Shown: piece after piece, positions 10,101 to 19,295 of the stretch
Numbering within the stretch: position 1 is the stretch's first letter
Layout of the letters: each line of letters starts with the position of its first letter
Assembly (NCBI GenBank): GCA_933822405.4
Contig: CAKOGP040001335.1
Coordinates: forward strand, 248,001 to 312,000
Length of the DNA stretch: 64,000 bases
Direction of reading: 5' to 3'
From: Cylindrotheca closterium
Taxonomy: Eukaryota > Bacillariophyta > Bacillariophyceae > Bacillariales > Bacillariaceae
Translations under genes and position numbers: made by a program
Notes under the pieces: generated by a model
The model's database searches: none
Seen by the model: only the letters and a program-made list of their open reading frames with translations
Told to the model about the DNA's origin: nothing

Positions 10101-10206
10101 CAAGATAACCATGGACGCTCCATTGTAGACAGTTGAAGAAAGCTATTATGAAAGCTGCTAAAGAAATGCATGGCCTTTTGCTGCCTCGTATGGACTGTTC
10201 TTTCAT
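7156..10206 (-). CDS. plastid-type mitochondrial-carrier-family protein with long N-terminal extension
   Basis: 1,016 residues, no intron seen. The N-terminus has a hydrophobic signal segment (CISLAAFIIAFFNCLQWSVHG) followed by YLAPSLP, then at about residues 95-120 a second leader, TRRKALQAAALGSIALLPST/SALAG, which looks like a twin-arginine thylakoid signal. Residues about 130-340 are helical with no recognised family. About residues 350-530 hold four beta-type repeats of the form GxGY-x(4-5)-P-x-V/I (GGSGYTQAPTVTIS, DPGYGYQFSAKNPPKVEIS, EPGNGYVLKEPPKITI, RGGGYTLTDPPIVSV). The C-terminal third is a three-repeat SLC25 carrier: NPLELIKTKLQ, APFELLRVRSMG and SHPADFILTKTS are the signature Px[DE]xx[KR]-type motifs. 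The substrate is unknown. The gene sits between two inverted PsbP-like genes. Confidence 0.8.
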   Translation of the reverse strand: MKEQSIRGSKRPCISLAAFIIAFFNCLQWSVHGYLAPSLPTRQMKTNSKSCCPTRPMDDYRRKTVILYVSNDNRIDHDEQVCLETSQSQAPNVWTRRKALQAAALGSIALLPSTSALAGVAEFDVSTGALYTPKADMLRGGSAAARGIQVKTSGQRLKPGQKFQNVYETRFIAYLSRFLLTFDSSATAWWIKEADSRPEEERFAEFAESVEIGLADYFSGPYGSYSSIQAAKAGLTAAAQAKSRRADDTQKGFFDLLKGIVVGDKERERRERDSITIGKQGILNLYTLLKIRYTSEEEKLQLAILFSFFSQPELQPTTEIRSLLGEIDNATVARVDLIKPVSPSESTSRSSSQRGGGYTLTDPPIVSVDAPPALGSSYVAAKMKPIMKPTSRVLRIRLLDGGSGYTQAPTVTISGNSERQCSVCAILDRDGHVESLVVLDPGYGYQFSAKNPPKVEISKPKPQKTATEKPRPAQAIVDMEYEVRGIDIVEPGNGYVLKEPPKITIAPPKDDPDWFVETSELTDLEAKYGKFRAVATQMRDKGNRPAYISTKETSRLALDKVRASPLELLPSTMRPELNSYGVYVISSVAAIRTYDTSPNIRFRAMDPLFGSIGKVPVTKDAAELKSGEYLRLALSGAVCTVLVRTALNPLELIKTKLQLKNDDELFQFAEDKMKGEKVTAKAKSKKTKGKATTDESELTESDGNEIGTGDLVKSVIELRGVGALFQSADITFLASLMFGSFGFGATELFRRSFTLTFFTDGGDSNSELILLLAAFAATVITSAAAAPFELLRVRSMGLVESKSWTKVLKEFLEEKGNRANGNGPSNSNEESEDSFWNDLNARDLLPLFAGFPPTASRELAFAIPKFLAFDVISKSFTEFVNANAGAGSLPVQVGVGTEGLLISAFAGALAGIAGAIVSHPADFILTKTSASKKKINEDGTVESGADWKDVVKDLLQMEGGIANLYVGLQPRVVFFFLVIGLQFFLYDYVKILLQVGSDDLSLVLDVFYAVRQGLLE

Positions 10207-10466
10207 GGTAAATAGTAAGTCATGAATCGGCAGGCATGGATTGCATCTCAGACGTTTTCAAATTGATGGGACGATACAGTAGTAGTACGTGTACGTTGGC
10301 TCGAACTAGTCGATTTAGATCTGACTCACTCTTCAAATTTCAGTGGACACTTGATCGGTCATGACACATGACACCAATTCATCACAATCCAACGCTGCTA
10401 AAAAACATCTGTTGACAAAGCTCAGAAACACGAATACGACGACGTTCCAAGGAAAGATATAATAGA

Positions 10467-11422
10467 ATGACTGTGACATCAAAGATTTTCTGCCTATTGG
10501 CTCCATTCTCTGCTGGCCTTGCCCTGGAACCCTCCCTTGTGTCACGTCGAGGAATGATGATCAAGACTGGTGCTGCCGGTATGGCAACTATCTTTGGACA
10601 AACACAAGCAGCCTGGGGAGCCGCTGCCGTACAAGATTCAATGGACGTGGATTCATTCCTTCGCAGCGGGCAAGATATTGGGGGTAACATGGGAGTATCC
10701 TCACAAGCTGGAAAAAGCCGACCTGAAACTGGAGTTTTCTTGCGAGACGGAAGTGAGGTTTCGAGAGATCCAAGAAGTGGAAATGTGTTGGCTGAAATCA
10801 TCTTGCAAAAGAATGATGGTGGCAAAATGGCGGCTCTTGCTAGCTATTCATCTCCATGGCCATTAGGTAAGTTCTTGCTTGGATATTTGTAGCCTTGCTG
10901 CATGGGGTGTGTGTCTCATGATACCGTGTCGCTTTGTCAATTCCAGCAACTGGTTCCTTTTTTGACGTCGAATGCCGGGATGGAAGGAATGGAGATGGAG
11001 CCTTCCTTGCCGTTACTCAATCGGTAGGCGGTAAATCTATTGCAGATGTTCCTGATTCTTTCTTGTTGGACAATCTACTAGCGCCCACTGGACGATTTTC
11101 ATTCTATGGACAACCTACTGATGTAAAGGTCAAGAAGAGCGTCACCAAGGGAGATTATCGTCTCATCGATTTGTCGTTCGCTACCTTGTCACAATCTACA
11201 CAAACAGAAATCCCTCGCAAGGCTCGCTTGGTAGCCACCATTCCTGCGGGATCAAGTCAAGCTGTCATGATGATAGGCAGCGCTAGCACTACTAGATGGA
11301 ATAAAGGATCGGACAAGGAAATTTTCCAAACAGCGGATTCCTTTCGAGCTATTCCAGCGCCCGAGAGTTCCATGAAGCTGAGAAAAAAGGATCGCGGTGG
11401 CCAAGCATTGTTCCTGGACTAA
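10467..11422 (+). CDS. PsbP-like thylakoid lumen protein, copy B
   Basis: 291 residues from two exons, 10467-10866 and 10947-11422, with an 80-bp GT-AG intron in the same place and phase as the second intron of copy A. It starts with a hydrophobic signal (MTVTSKIFCLLAPFSAGLAL), then a twin-arginine leader SRRGMMIKTGAAGMATIFG (RR at 27-28) ending in an Ala-rich cleavage region, so the mature protein should lie in the thylakoid lumen. The body matches copy A: SFLRSGQDIGGNMGVSSQAG, PTGRFSFYGQPTDVKVKKS, FATLSQSTQTEIPRKARLVA and TADSFRAIPAPESS. Copy A's first intron is absent, so an intron was gained or lost after duplication. Its promoter shares the 260-bp interval with the carrier gene, which is transcribed divergently. 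Confidence 0.83.
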
Positions 11423-11880
11423 ACGACTGTTGCAATGCAATGGGGTCAATTTGACACTCCGGTTCCGCATAAATTCATTGTGTAAAGCTAGGTCAAAGAA
11501 ATGTAGCAGATTTGACGTTTTATTTCTTCGACAGCTACTGTACCCGTACACTGCGTCCAACAACACCAGTTGTGTTTCTCTTGACGAAAAAAGTGATTGA
11601 CGTCATGAATGGCACGCGTGCCAAACTTCAGATGTGTCTTTTGTGACTTTTGGTTCCTTGGACTCTTCGACGAATATGGCGCCTAAAAGTTTATTTTCAC
11701 GACTTGTTACTCACTTCACTGTTCCGTGTGACCTGTTCGTTTTGCACGACACATGGCTTCCGTCTCCTTCGACCCGTTGATGAAAAAACGATTTGATGAT
11801 TATGAATGAGAAAATAGAGGAATAACATCCAGAACCTTTTGAAATCCCACCATACTACTATAGAAATATACTCAACAACC
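11423..11880. other. intergenic interval, promoter of the large membrane protein
   Basis: A full TGACGTCA palindrome at 11598-11605 lies about 280 bp before the next start codon and is a plausible bZIP site. No gene seen. Confidence 0.4.
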
Positions 11881-14800
11881 ATGAAGAGAAGGCGGTGTGG
11901 GGACATGCCTTTGAATGGGGAAATATTCGGGCATAGAAATTCCAATCAACAAACCACATCAAAACGACGAATAGTGAAGTCGCAACCGCACACATCATGG
12001 TTCTCAATACTTTCGCTGCTATACTTTTCGGTTAATGTTGGGGCCCACCAATCATCGCTGGATCTAGAATGCTACGAACTGCTGCAGCAAACGAGACGTG
12101 GTCAGGAATTTGAATTGGGGACATCAGATTACGCATTCATTGTGTCAAGGATGTCAGATGGAAAATTGGAACCATTATTTGATCATTTGCCGGGGAACTT
12201 GCACGAGGACTTTCGAATAAAAGCGAAGCAACCATGTCGGAATCACAAGGACTGGGGATACTGCATAGACCTACGATCAAGTCTGAATGATATGCCAACT
12301 TTCTGTCGAGAACTACGTTCTGAACTAGAAGCTTCTAAAATGGAAGCACCGTCGCCATTAATATTGCCAAATGCGCCATCAATACACTTATCCACCAACA
12401 ACAAACGACAATACTCGGACTCGAGAGGAAATTATCCTGATGAAGTATCACCACCATCGGCATCTTTTCAAGTTATACATCAAGAGCGACGGTTACAATC
12501 CTTCATAGACTGCAAAATAAACATATCCATCGCTGATGAAGATCGAAGCAACCGTATGAAAAAAACTGAATTTGTCGTCTTTCTCAATCGAATGTCAAGT
12601 AATCAATTTTCTGGAAATGACTTTACCGAGCTTCCTCAGCGATTTCAAAGCTACTTTGAAGATAACAAAGGGACAGGTGGCATTGACGTATCGGGGGCAC
12701 GTCCTGGTCAAACTCCTACGACTGCCGAGAATGATTCCCTCACGCAATTCTGTGACGAGACCAAAAATCTGATAGCTGCAAGTGCACCAGTTGGACCGCC
12801 GACAGATGGTGGTGGTGGTGGTGGGCCGACTTCGCCACCAGCTGTAGATTGTGACGGAACCATTGCACAGCAACAGTGCTTTATTGCTCTGGCCATTTCC
12901 GACCGCAATCGAGATGATTTACTACAAGAGGATGATTATATCCGGTTTGTGAATCGTTTGTCTAGCAACGAATATGTCGATGCCACCCAGTTGGAACAAC
13001 TACCATCGAATATACGATCCAACTTTCGCAATCTCGAAAACAATGGTGCCATCAGCATATCAGGGTCAAAACCGGGTCAATCTGCATCGACGGAAGAAGA
13101 AGACTTCCTTTCTCGGGTTTGCTGTGAGACAGATTTGGCCGTACAAGATCCCGGAGCTATAAGCCCACCATCTGGTGGTCCCTTTCCGACGACGGCTCCA
13201 GTTCAGCAATGTGTGTCATCCATCAGTCGACAACAGTGCAATATTTTTCTTTCCATTGCCGATCTAAGCAAGGACAATTTTCTCAATCAAGTGGAGTACA
13301 TCAGATTTCTTGATCGCCTTTCGACCGCAGGTGAATTCAGTGGCGTTTCGTTCGCCAACCTTCCAGCTCCCTTCATTGCAAACTATGAAAAGTTCGCAAC
13401 AGTGGAAAACCAAATTGATGTTTTTGGGACCAAACCAGGACAGACAGCGGGTGCCCCACAAAATGAATTCGTGGATCAGTTGTGTTGTGAAACCAACCAA
13501 CTCGTGGAAGGAGGAGCGCCTCCGCCCACGCCTGTGCCAATCACTCCCTCTCCAACCATAGACCAATCTCAAGAACCCAGCAATGTATCAAGCACAGCAC
13601 CTTCCATGGGAACCTTCGACTGCCTCCAAAACCTCCAACAGGCTGACTTGTTCAAAGATAGCTTCTTGAGTACCACCGAGTATGTCACTTTTGTGAATCA
13701 GATAAGTGGAAGTGCTTTTGAAGGCATAGAATTTGCAGAGCTTCCTTGTCAGCTGGTTTCCGCCTTTGATAGGTTGTCAAACAATGGTGGCAGGATTCCA
13801 ATCACAGGCGCGACATCCGATACAGCGACTGAAGAGCAAGTTCAGCAAGCCTTGAATCTCTGTGCAGAAGTGTCGCAGGCCATTGCGGGTCAAGGCGCAG
13901 ATGAATGCAGTGAACCGCCATCCATGGCCCCAGATCTGACAGAAGCACCGACAACTTCTCCTCCGACAGCTGGGCCAATTGACGGCGAAATTGAAATTTT
14001 CAATGCATTCGTCATACTCAATACACGTGGCATTCTTGCCGAGCGTCTTGGGACAGGCACTGCCAATAGGAATGGTTTGGACGCTGCATACGATTTGTTT
14101 GTGACAGAATCTGTAGGAAGAGCGATAGCTAGTGGTGCCGAGCTGACTTCATCGTTAAGGGGTCGAAGAAGATTGGATGTTGCCTTGCAGGCCGAAAGCG
14201 CTTCAATTTATAACATTGTTGATTCAGAGTGCCCAGTCACTGTCACTGAGGAGGATGCCACTTGTCAAGTTGGCTATGGAAGGTTCCGCGTAGATGTCAC
14301 GAATGAATATGCCATTCAAATTGTCGAGCAGTATACCAATTTCACACAAAATGATATCCTAAATGGACTCCTACAGTCATCTTTGGTTGCGGTAGATCCG
14401 AACTCTGTTTTGCAAATTGTGGATGCGTTTTTTCCCGTGAGGGATCCAAATGAACCAACAAATCCACCGGCCACCAATTCCCCACAAAGTCCTTTAGGAC
14501 CAGCTGACGACCAATCTTCGAATACCGGTGCAATCGTGGGGGGAGTTCTAGGGGGTCTGTTACTCTGTGTCCTTTGCGTTGGTATTGGCACGTATACGAG
14601 TACAAAGAAGGGGGGAGACAAAGCACCGAAACTTACAACTACTGGAGGTGATGATGACAATTCGGTTATTGGTGGGGATGATGGAAACATTGTTCGACCA
14701 CTTAGCTCACGAGAAAACGTTGGAAACATCTTTGACAATATCAAAAACCGATTTGGTGGGAACAACAATATTGAGGATGCTGATGCTGAAGACATCCTTG

Positions 14801-17493
14801 AGAAAGATGAAGACGATGACTCTGATCAAGAGGACAATGAATTCGGTGCTTATGGAGCAGATTTCAAGATCGCAGCTGAAGAGGCAGAGGTAAAGGCTAA
14901 AGAAAAAGAGAAGAAGAACGTGTTTGGATTTGGAAAGAAGGATAAGAAGGGGAAAGAACCGGGCGCGTTTGGATTACAAACTGTTTACGATAGTGACAGT
15001 AGCTCGAACAGAGAAAACGACTTTGGGAAATACGGTTTCGAAGATCCTGATGCTCTCATGGACGACGATGAAGAAGGGGAGGATGAAGACGATGCTGGCT
15101 CCAAAGAGAAACTTTTTGAAAGTAACATGTCGCCTGCATGGGGAACTTCGGAGACTGGATTTGGTGCTGGTTGGGGTGCAGGTGGATCAAATGATATTGT
15201 AAACGATTTCTTTGGGAAATCCTTTGGAGGTGTTGACATCATGGCCGATGGTGCTGGAGGAAAAGCAGCGAAAGCATCACCAGTAGAAGTACCTGAGGAA
15301 GGAGGCGACGAAAACGGAGACGAAGAAGATTCACAGGCTGAGTCTTCCTTCGAATCTTCCGAGGATAGCACCTATGAATCGAGTAAGAATACAGAGGGAT
15401 TCCCGTCTGGTACTTTCGGTGATGGCCAAAACGAACCTGACAATTCAAGCAGTGCTGATCATGATCCAGACAATTCCAGTAGTGCCGACTCACCAGAGGA
15501 AGGAGCAGACGAAGACGGAGACGGCTGGGCGACCAAGCCCGAAAAGTTGCCCGAAGGCAAAGGGGAGGATGAAGGCGATCTTTCCGATGACGACGACGAC
15601 GACGAAACCTTTGATCAATCGCAGCTTTCTGGTTCGGTGATGAGCGCTAGCTCCCGAACTAGCACGACAGGTGAACGTCAACGACGGATAGAATATCAAG
15701 CACAAGTAGATGCCTTGGTTCGTATTGTACTACCAGATCAAACGGAAAAGGTTCAGGAAATGATGGATCAATTTCATGGTCGGGAGCCAGAACTAATCTC
15801 GACTCTACAAAATATGCAGGAACGAAGTGCTACCCAAAGAGCTAGACAGGCAGTCCATCGAAGCAAAAAACGACCGGATAGAATAGAAACTCGGGCAGGT
15901 GGTAGCTATGCAGGAAACGAAAATTTGATGGGAGCCAGCGAAGGCTCTGCCGCTGGAACTGCCGCAATTGCCGCCGCCAGTCTTCCCATTCCAGCTGGCG
16001 GGTTTGACGAAGCCATACCCGAGGACCATCCTGGCGGCTTTGGAGCACAAGATGCATTTGGAGGCTATCCAAATGAAGAAGACGAAAACAGCTTGTATTC
16101 CGGTGACCACAGCAGAGATTCGTACGACGATGCGCCTACTTTTGCCGATGATAATGATGGCCAAGGTTACGATGACCAAGATCGAAGCTATGATGATCAA
16201 GATCGGAGTTATGATAGTCAAGATAGGAGTTATGATAGTCAAGATAGGAGTTACGATGATCGAGACCGAAGCTATGGCGACGATCCAGGCCAAGATGGCG
16301 ATGAAGATAGCCGAGGTAGCTTCTACTCGGGGGACGACATGGGTGATGCTTTTGGAAGTCAAGATCCAAACGCATTTGGCAGTCAAGATGCGAATGCCTT
16401 TGGCAGTCAAGATGCAGATACATTTGGTAGCCAAGGTGCATCTGCATTTGGTAGCCAAGGTGCATCTGCATTTGGAAGCCAAGATGTAGACGCATTTGGC
16501 AACCAAAGTGCAGATGTATTTGGTAGCCAAGATGCATCTGCATTTGATTCAAACGCTTTTGGTAGTCAAGGTCAAAATGCTTTTGATCCGAACGACGCGT
16601 TTGGTAGTCAAGATCAAAATGCTTTTGGTAGCGACGCTTTTGGAAGCAATGCGTTTGGGGACCGCGATCAAGATTTTGGTGACGAAGAAGGATATTCGCA
16701 AGGAAGTCATTCTCAAGGTAGCTATTCTCAAGACCAAGATGATCGTCGTCGACCTAGCGACCAAGGTTTTGGAAATGAAGAAGGATACTCTCAAGGGAGT
16801 TATTCTCAAGGGAGTTATTCTCAAGACCCAGGGGACTTTGCCCAAGATGGACGTCGAAAACGTGACGAACAAGGTTTTGACGATGATGAAGGGTACTCAC
16901 AAGGAAGCTATTCGCAAGGTCCAGATAGTTTTGCCCAAGATAGTCCTCGCCGACCTGACGACCAAGGTTATGGAGACGAAGAAGGGTACTCTCAAGGGAG
17001 CTATTCGCAAGGAAGCTATTCTCAAGACCCAGGTGGTTTGGAACAAGATGATCGTCGCCAACCTATTGACCAAGGTTTTGGAGATGAAGAAGGATACTCT
17101 CAAGGGAGCTATTCGCAAGGTAGCTATTCGCAAGGTCCAGATAGTTTTGCCCAAGATAGTCCTCGCCGACCTGACGACCAAGGTTATGGAGACGAAGAAG
17201 GGTACTCGCAAGGGAGCTATTCTCAAGATGAGGGGCAAGGCTCTTACGACGACAGATATGATGGCGAAGGCCAAGACTATGGTGACGATGACGGCGGAAG
17301 TCAAAGTTATTACAGTGGGGAAGATGAAGGCAGTTTTGGTGGTGAAGAACCTCCGGATTCCTTTGGGGCACCTCCGGATTCATTCGGTGGTGGGGGGAAT
17401 AAGCCAGATTCATTTGGTGCACCTCCGGATTCATTCGGTGGTGGGGGGAATAAGCCAGATTCATTTGGTGCTGGGGGTTGGCCAGATGAGTAG
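11881..17493 (+). CDS. giant single-pass membrane protein with repeated EF-hand-like luminal modules and low-complexity cytosolic tail
   Basis: 1,870 residues from the ATG at 11881 (an in-frame ATG also exists at 11839). A basic N-terminus is followed by a signal/anchor segment (WFSILSLLYFSVNVGAHQ). Five related modules of about 85-120 residues start near residues 60, 210, 324, 444 and 580. Each has Cys, a helix, a D/N-rich loop (SIADEDRSNRM, AISDRNRDDLLQ, SIADLSKDNFLN), then F/V-x-x-LS, LP, an (I/V)xGxxPGQ segment and a closing C(C)ET. A separate globular domain (about 690-870) precedes one membrane helix at about 883-906 (GAIVGGVLGGLLLCVLCVGIG). The roughly 960-residue tail is acidic, then low-complexity: FGSQDA, DRSYDDQ, YSQGSYSQ and PPDSFGGGGNKPDSFG repeats. 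Type I topology is inferred. No homologue is recognised; a surface or vesicle-membrane scaffold is a guess. Confidence 0.75.
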   Translation: MKRRRCGDMPLNGEIFGHRNSNQQTTSKRRIVKSQPHTSWFSILSLLYFSVNVGAHQSSLDLECYELLQQTRRGQEFELGTSDYAFIVSRMSDGKLEPLFDHLPGNLHEDFRIKAKQPCRNHKDWGYCIDLRSSLNDMPTFCRELRSELEASKMEAPSPLILPNAPSIHLSTNNKRQYSDSRGNYPDEVSPPSASFQVIHQERRLQSFIDCKINISIADEDRSNRMKKTEFVVFLNRMSSNQFSGNDFTELPQRFQSYFEDNKGTGGIDVSGARPGQTPTTAENDSLTQFCDETKNLIAASAPVGPPTDGGGGGGPTSPPAVDCDGTIAQQQCFIALAISDRNRDDLLQEDDYIRFVNRLSSNEYVDATQLEQLPSNIRSNFRNLENNGAISISGSKPGQSASTEEEDFLSRVCCETDLAVQDPGAISPPSGGPFPTTAPVQQCVSSISRQQCNIFLSIADLSKDNFLNQVEYIRFLDRLSTAGEFSGVSFANLPAPFIANYEKFATVENQIDVFGTKPGQTAGAPQNEFVDQLCCETNQLVEGGAPPPTPVPITPSPTIDQSQEPSNVSSTAPSMGTFDCLQNLQQADLFKDSFLSTTEYVTFVNQISGSAFEGIEFAELPCQLVSAFDRLSNNGGRIPITGATSDTATEEQVQQALNLCAEVSQAIAGQGADECSEPPSMAPDLTEAPTTSPPTAGPIDGEIEIFNAFVILNTRGILAERLGTGTANRNGLDAAYDLFVTESVGRAIASGAELTSSLRGRRRLDVALQAESASIYNIVDSECPVTVTEEDATCQVGYGRFRVDVTNEYAIQIVEQYTNFTQNDILNGLLQSSLVAVDPNSVLQIVDAFFPVRDPNEPTNPPATNSPQSPLGPADDQSSNTGAIVGGVLGGLLLCVLCVGIGTYTSTKKGGDKAPKLTTTGGDDDNSVIGGDDGNIVRPLSSRENVGNIFDNIKNRFGGNNNIEDADAEDILEKDEDDDSDQEDNEFGAYGADFKIAAEEAEVKAKEKEKKNVFGFGKKDKKGKEPGAFGLQTVYDSDSSSNRENDFGKYGFEDPDALMDDDEEGEDEDDAGSKEKLFESNMSPAWGTSETGFGAGWGAGGSNDIVNDFFGKSFGGVDIMADGAGGKAAKASPVEVPEEGGDENGDEEDSQAESSFESSEDSTYESSKNTEGFPSGTFGDGQNEPDNSSSADHDPDNSSSADSPEEGADEDGDGWATKPEKLPEGKGEDEGDLSDDDDDDETFDQSQLSGSVMSASSRTSTTGERQRRIEYQAQVDALVRIVLPDQTEKVQEMMDQFHGREPELISTLQNMQERSATQRARQAVHRSKKRPDRIETRAGGSYAGNENLMGASEGSAAGTAAIAAASLPIPAGGFDEAIPEDHPGGFGAQDAFGGYPNEEDENSLYSGDHSRDSYDDAPTFADDNDGQGYDDQDRSYDDQDRSYDSQDRSYDSQDRSYDDRDRSYGDDPGQDGDEDSRGSFYSGDDMGDAFGSQDPNAFGSQDANAFGSQDADTFGSQGASAFGSQGASAFGSQDVDAFGNQSADVFGSQDASAFDSNAFGSQGQNAFDPNDAFGSQDQNAFGSDAFGSNAFGDRDQDFGDEEGYSQGSHSQGSYSQDQDDRRRPSDQGFGNEEGYSQGSYSQGSYSQDPGDFAQDGRRKRDEQGFDDDEGYSQGSYSQGPDSFAQDSPRRPDDQGYGDEEGYSQGSYSQGSYSQDPGGLEQDDRRQPIDQGFGDEEGYSQGSYSQGSYSQGPDSFAQDSPRRPDDQGYGDEEGYSQGSYSQDEGQGSYDDRYDGEGQDYGDDDGGSQSYYSGEDEGSFGGEEPPDSFGAPPDSFGGGGNKPDSFGAPPDSFGGGGNKPDSFGAGGWPDE
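16150..17485. repeat. low-complexity tandem coding repeats
   Basis: Successive arrays encode DRSYD(D/S)Q (16160-16275), AFGSQDxx (16350-16660), and G-Y-SQGSYSQ blocks (16680-17230). Within the last, about 80 bp starting at about 16917 are nearly identical to those at about 17130. A perfect 51-bp duplication ends the gene (17371-17421 and 17422-17472). Confidence 0.8.
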
Positions 17494-17597
17494 TGAACCA
17501 CTAGAACAACTTTTTGATTGAAAATATAACAAGTCTTTTCTAGTTCTGATGGAGCTTCCTTGAATCCTTTCTATTTCATACGTAGTCACCTTGACAG

Positions 17598-18437
17598 TTA
17601 GCATATGCAGGAGGGACCAAACGGCAAACCAAAACATTTTCGCCTAGATAGAATCGGCTCTTCTTGCAAGAACGGAGCATCCCGCTTTGGCTTGATGCTT
17701 GTTTCAAAGTCTGGTCGGTAATACTTTTCCATGACGTGCAAGACAGGACCAGGGATTTCTTTTCGGAATTCTAGATAATACTCGGGGGTGCTCCACTCAG
17801 ACACCGATATCAGTATCGATGGAGAGAATTTTCGGGTAGTGGTTGGCTTGGAACGCCGGATAATCTTATTGAGAATCTTCTTTTCTTCTGCTTCAGTGAA
17901 GACTTTCTTGGCCAGTGGAGGAATGTCTCTTTCTTCTTCCGCCATGTGTTCTCTCATATTCAAAACAAAGACATTAGTTTTTGTTCTCATTTCTTCTACT
18001 TCGTCCTTGCAATCGTATCCTGTTTTGCATATTATTTTCTTGCAAATTGAAGTCAGTTCATCCAATATTTCTACTATTTCTTCATGCTCCTTGGAAAGCT
18101 CCTTTTTTGGAATGTCGGCTCGAGTTTGAAGCCAAGGAAAATAGATTTTCTCTTCGACGTCATGATGTTCATGGCAAAAGGGTGCAAAGACATCGAGATA
18201 CCATTCGCAAAAGTAGACCACTTGCCATGATTGCATAGTATTCGACTTTGTGAGTTCGGAAAGTTTGTCGACTGACTGGATCATGCAATTCATTTCCATT
18301 CGAAGAGCTTCATGAGGGACTAGTAGAGAAGCATCTGCCCAATCCTTGGGTGGGTTCTCTGGCCCAAAGACATCCGACGTGAGCTTGTCAAGCTTGAAAC
18401 GTTTGGAGTAGTCGTTGGAGGTCGAAGTTTCTTTCAT
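17598..18437 (-). CDS. hemerythrin/HHE-domain protein
   Basis: 279 residues from the ATG at 18435-18437; an in-frame ATG at 18533 would add 32 unconvincing residues. The four-helix hemerythrin-like pattern is clear: LVPHEALRMEM (first His), FAPFCHEHHDVEEKIYFPWL (His/Glu ligands), LSKEHEEIVEIL (His) and NMREHMAEEERDIPPLAKK (His/Glu). These would bind a di-iron centre that senses or carries oxygen, iron or redox species. A basic segment and a cysteine-rich end (RRKCFGLPFGPSCIC) follow the domain. There is no targeting signal in the chosen start, so it is probably cytosolic or nuclear. It is transcribed convergently with the large membrane protein 104 bp away. Confidence 0.8.
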   Translation of the reverse strand: MKETSTSNDYSKRFKLDKLTSDVFGPENPPKDWADASLLVPHEALRMEMNCMIQSVDKLSELTKSNTMQSWQVVYFCEWYLDVFAPFCHEHHDVEEKIYFPWLQTRADIPKKELSKEHEEIVEILDELTSICKKIICKTGYDCKDEVEEMRTKTNVFVLNMREHMAEEERDIPPLAKKVFTEAEEKKILNKIIRRSKPTTTRKFSPSILISVSEWSTPEYYLEFRKEIPGPVLHVMEKYYRPDFETSIKPKRDAPFLQEEPILSRRKCFGLPFGPSCIC

Positions 18438-18765
18438 TTTGGCAGTCGTATTGTAATTGATTGATTTTTGGTATGCCTTTGTGTGGGGATTGGAAGAAAA
18501 AGCAACAAAGTGGGATCCAAAAATGTGGACCATAAGTGAAAATAACGTGTATTAAACGAATCCTGCACAGAGCTTGTCGTTTCGACTTGTTATTTATCGT
18601 TTTGTTGAAACCAGCGGAAATTTCAATCACGTTTCTTTCAGAGCAGACTCGTGTGGAGGTTGGATGGATTCATTCGACTCGTTTCGAAAAGCCACACCTC
18701 CATCCAAAATCCAAAATCCAAAACATCATCGTCATTATATATTGCGCCTTCCAAAGGATCACATC
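18438..18765. other. divergent promoter interval
   Basis: Lies between the starts of the hemerythrin-like gene and the small RNA-binding-like gene. A CATCCAAAATCCAAAATCC direct repeat occurs near 18702-18720. No gene seen. Confidence 0.4.
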
Positions 18766-19201
18766 ATGCTCGAACCCAACGATCTGGATTTGAAGGGTGA
18801 ATTCAGTGATGTCTTGTTTATAACCGGTCTCTTGTGCAAAGGAAGGTCGGACGAAGATGTAGAACAGTTCTTATCCATGTCGGAGGTGAATTTTGTCGAA
18901 GCCGAACAACAAATCGATGCTCCGGGTGGCGGCAAACTTTGGGTGCGCTGCGAATCAATTCGACAAGCCAAAAAGGTGCAGGCTATTTTTCACCAACAAT
19001 CCTTCAAGGGGGCTGTCATCATGTGCCGATATGAACTTGGATTCGACCCAGAAACTGGCAAACGACGAGTGTCACGAAATTCCATTCACACTACTTGCAT
19101 TCGAAGGGTTCAGCAACGGCGCGGGGAAAACAATAATCGAAACAAAGGAGTGGATACCCATACAGTACCAGCAAACTATAGCTACAGGTCACTATCAATA
19201 G
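18766..19201 (+). CDS. small RNA-binding-like protein with an apparent frameshift
   Basis: The ATG at 18766 opens a frame with an RRM-like alternation: DVLFITGLLCKGRSDEDVEQ, NFVEAEQQIDAPGGGKLWVR, ESIRQAKKVQAIFHQQSFKG and VIMCRYELGFDPETGKR. After GKR this frame becomes Arg/Asn-rich and loses protein character, while the next frame continues with CHEIPFTLLAFEGFSNGAGK and TIIETKEWIPIQYQQTIATG to a stop at 19201. A one-base change near 19060-19075 would join them into about 145 residues. No intron of credible size fits. No close family is recognised; RRM-like is tentative. It is either a real lesion, an assembly indel, or two unrelated frames. Confidence 0.45.
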
Positions 19202-19295
19202 GGTAAGCACAGCTGTTGAATTGGTGAGACCCTAACTCCAACTGCTGAAAGCCTACTTCCATTTGTCTCATGGTTTCTTGTTGTTCCACAACACT

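Noticed and set aside
15805..16530. Ile/Thr/Cys-rich open frame antisense to the large membrane protein
   Set aside because: Composition is a direct product of the low-complexity repeats on the other strand.
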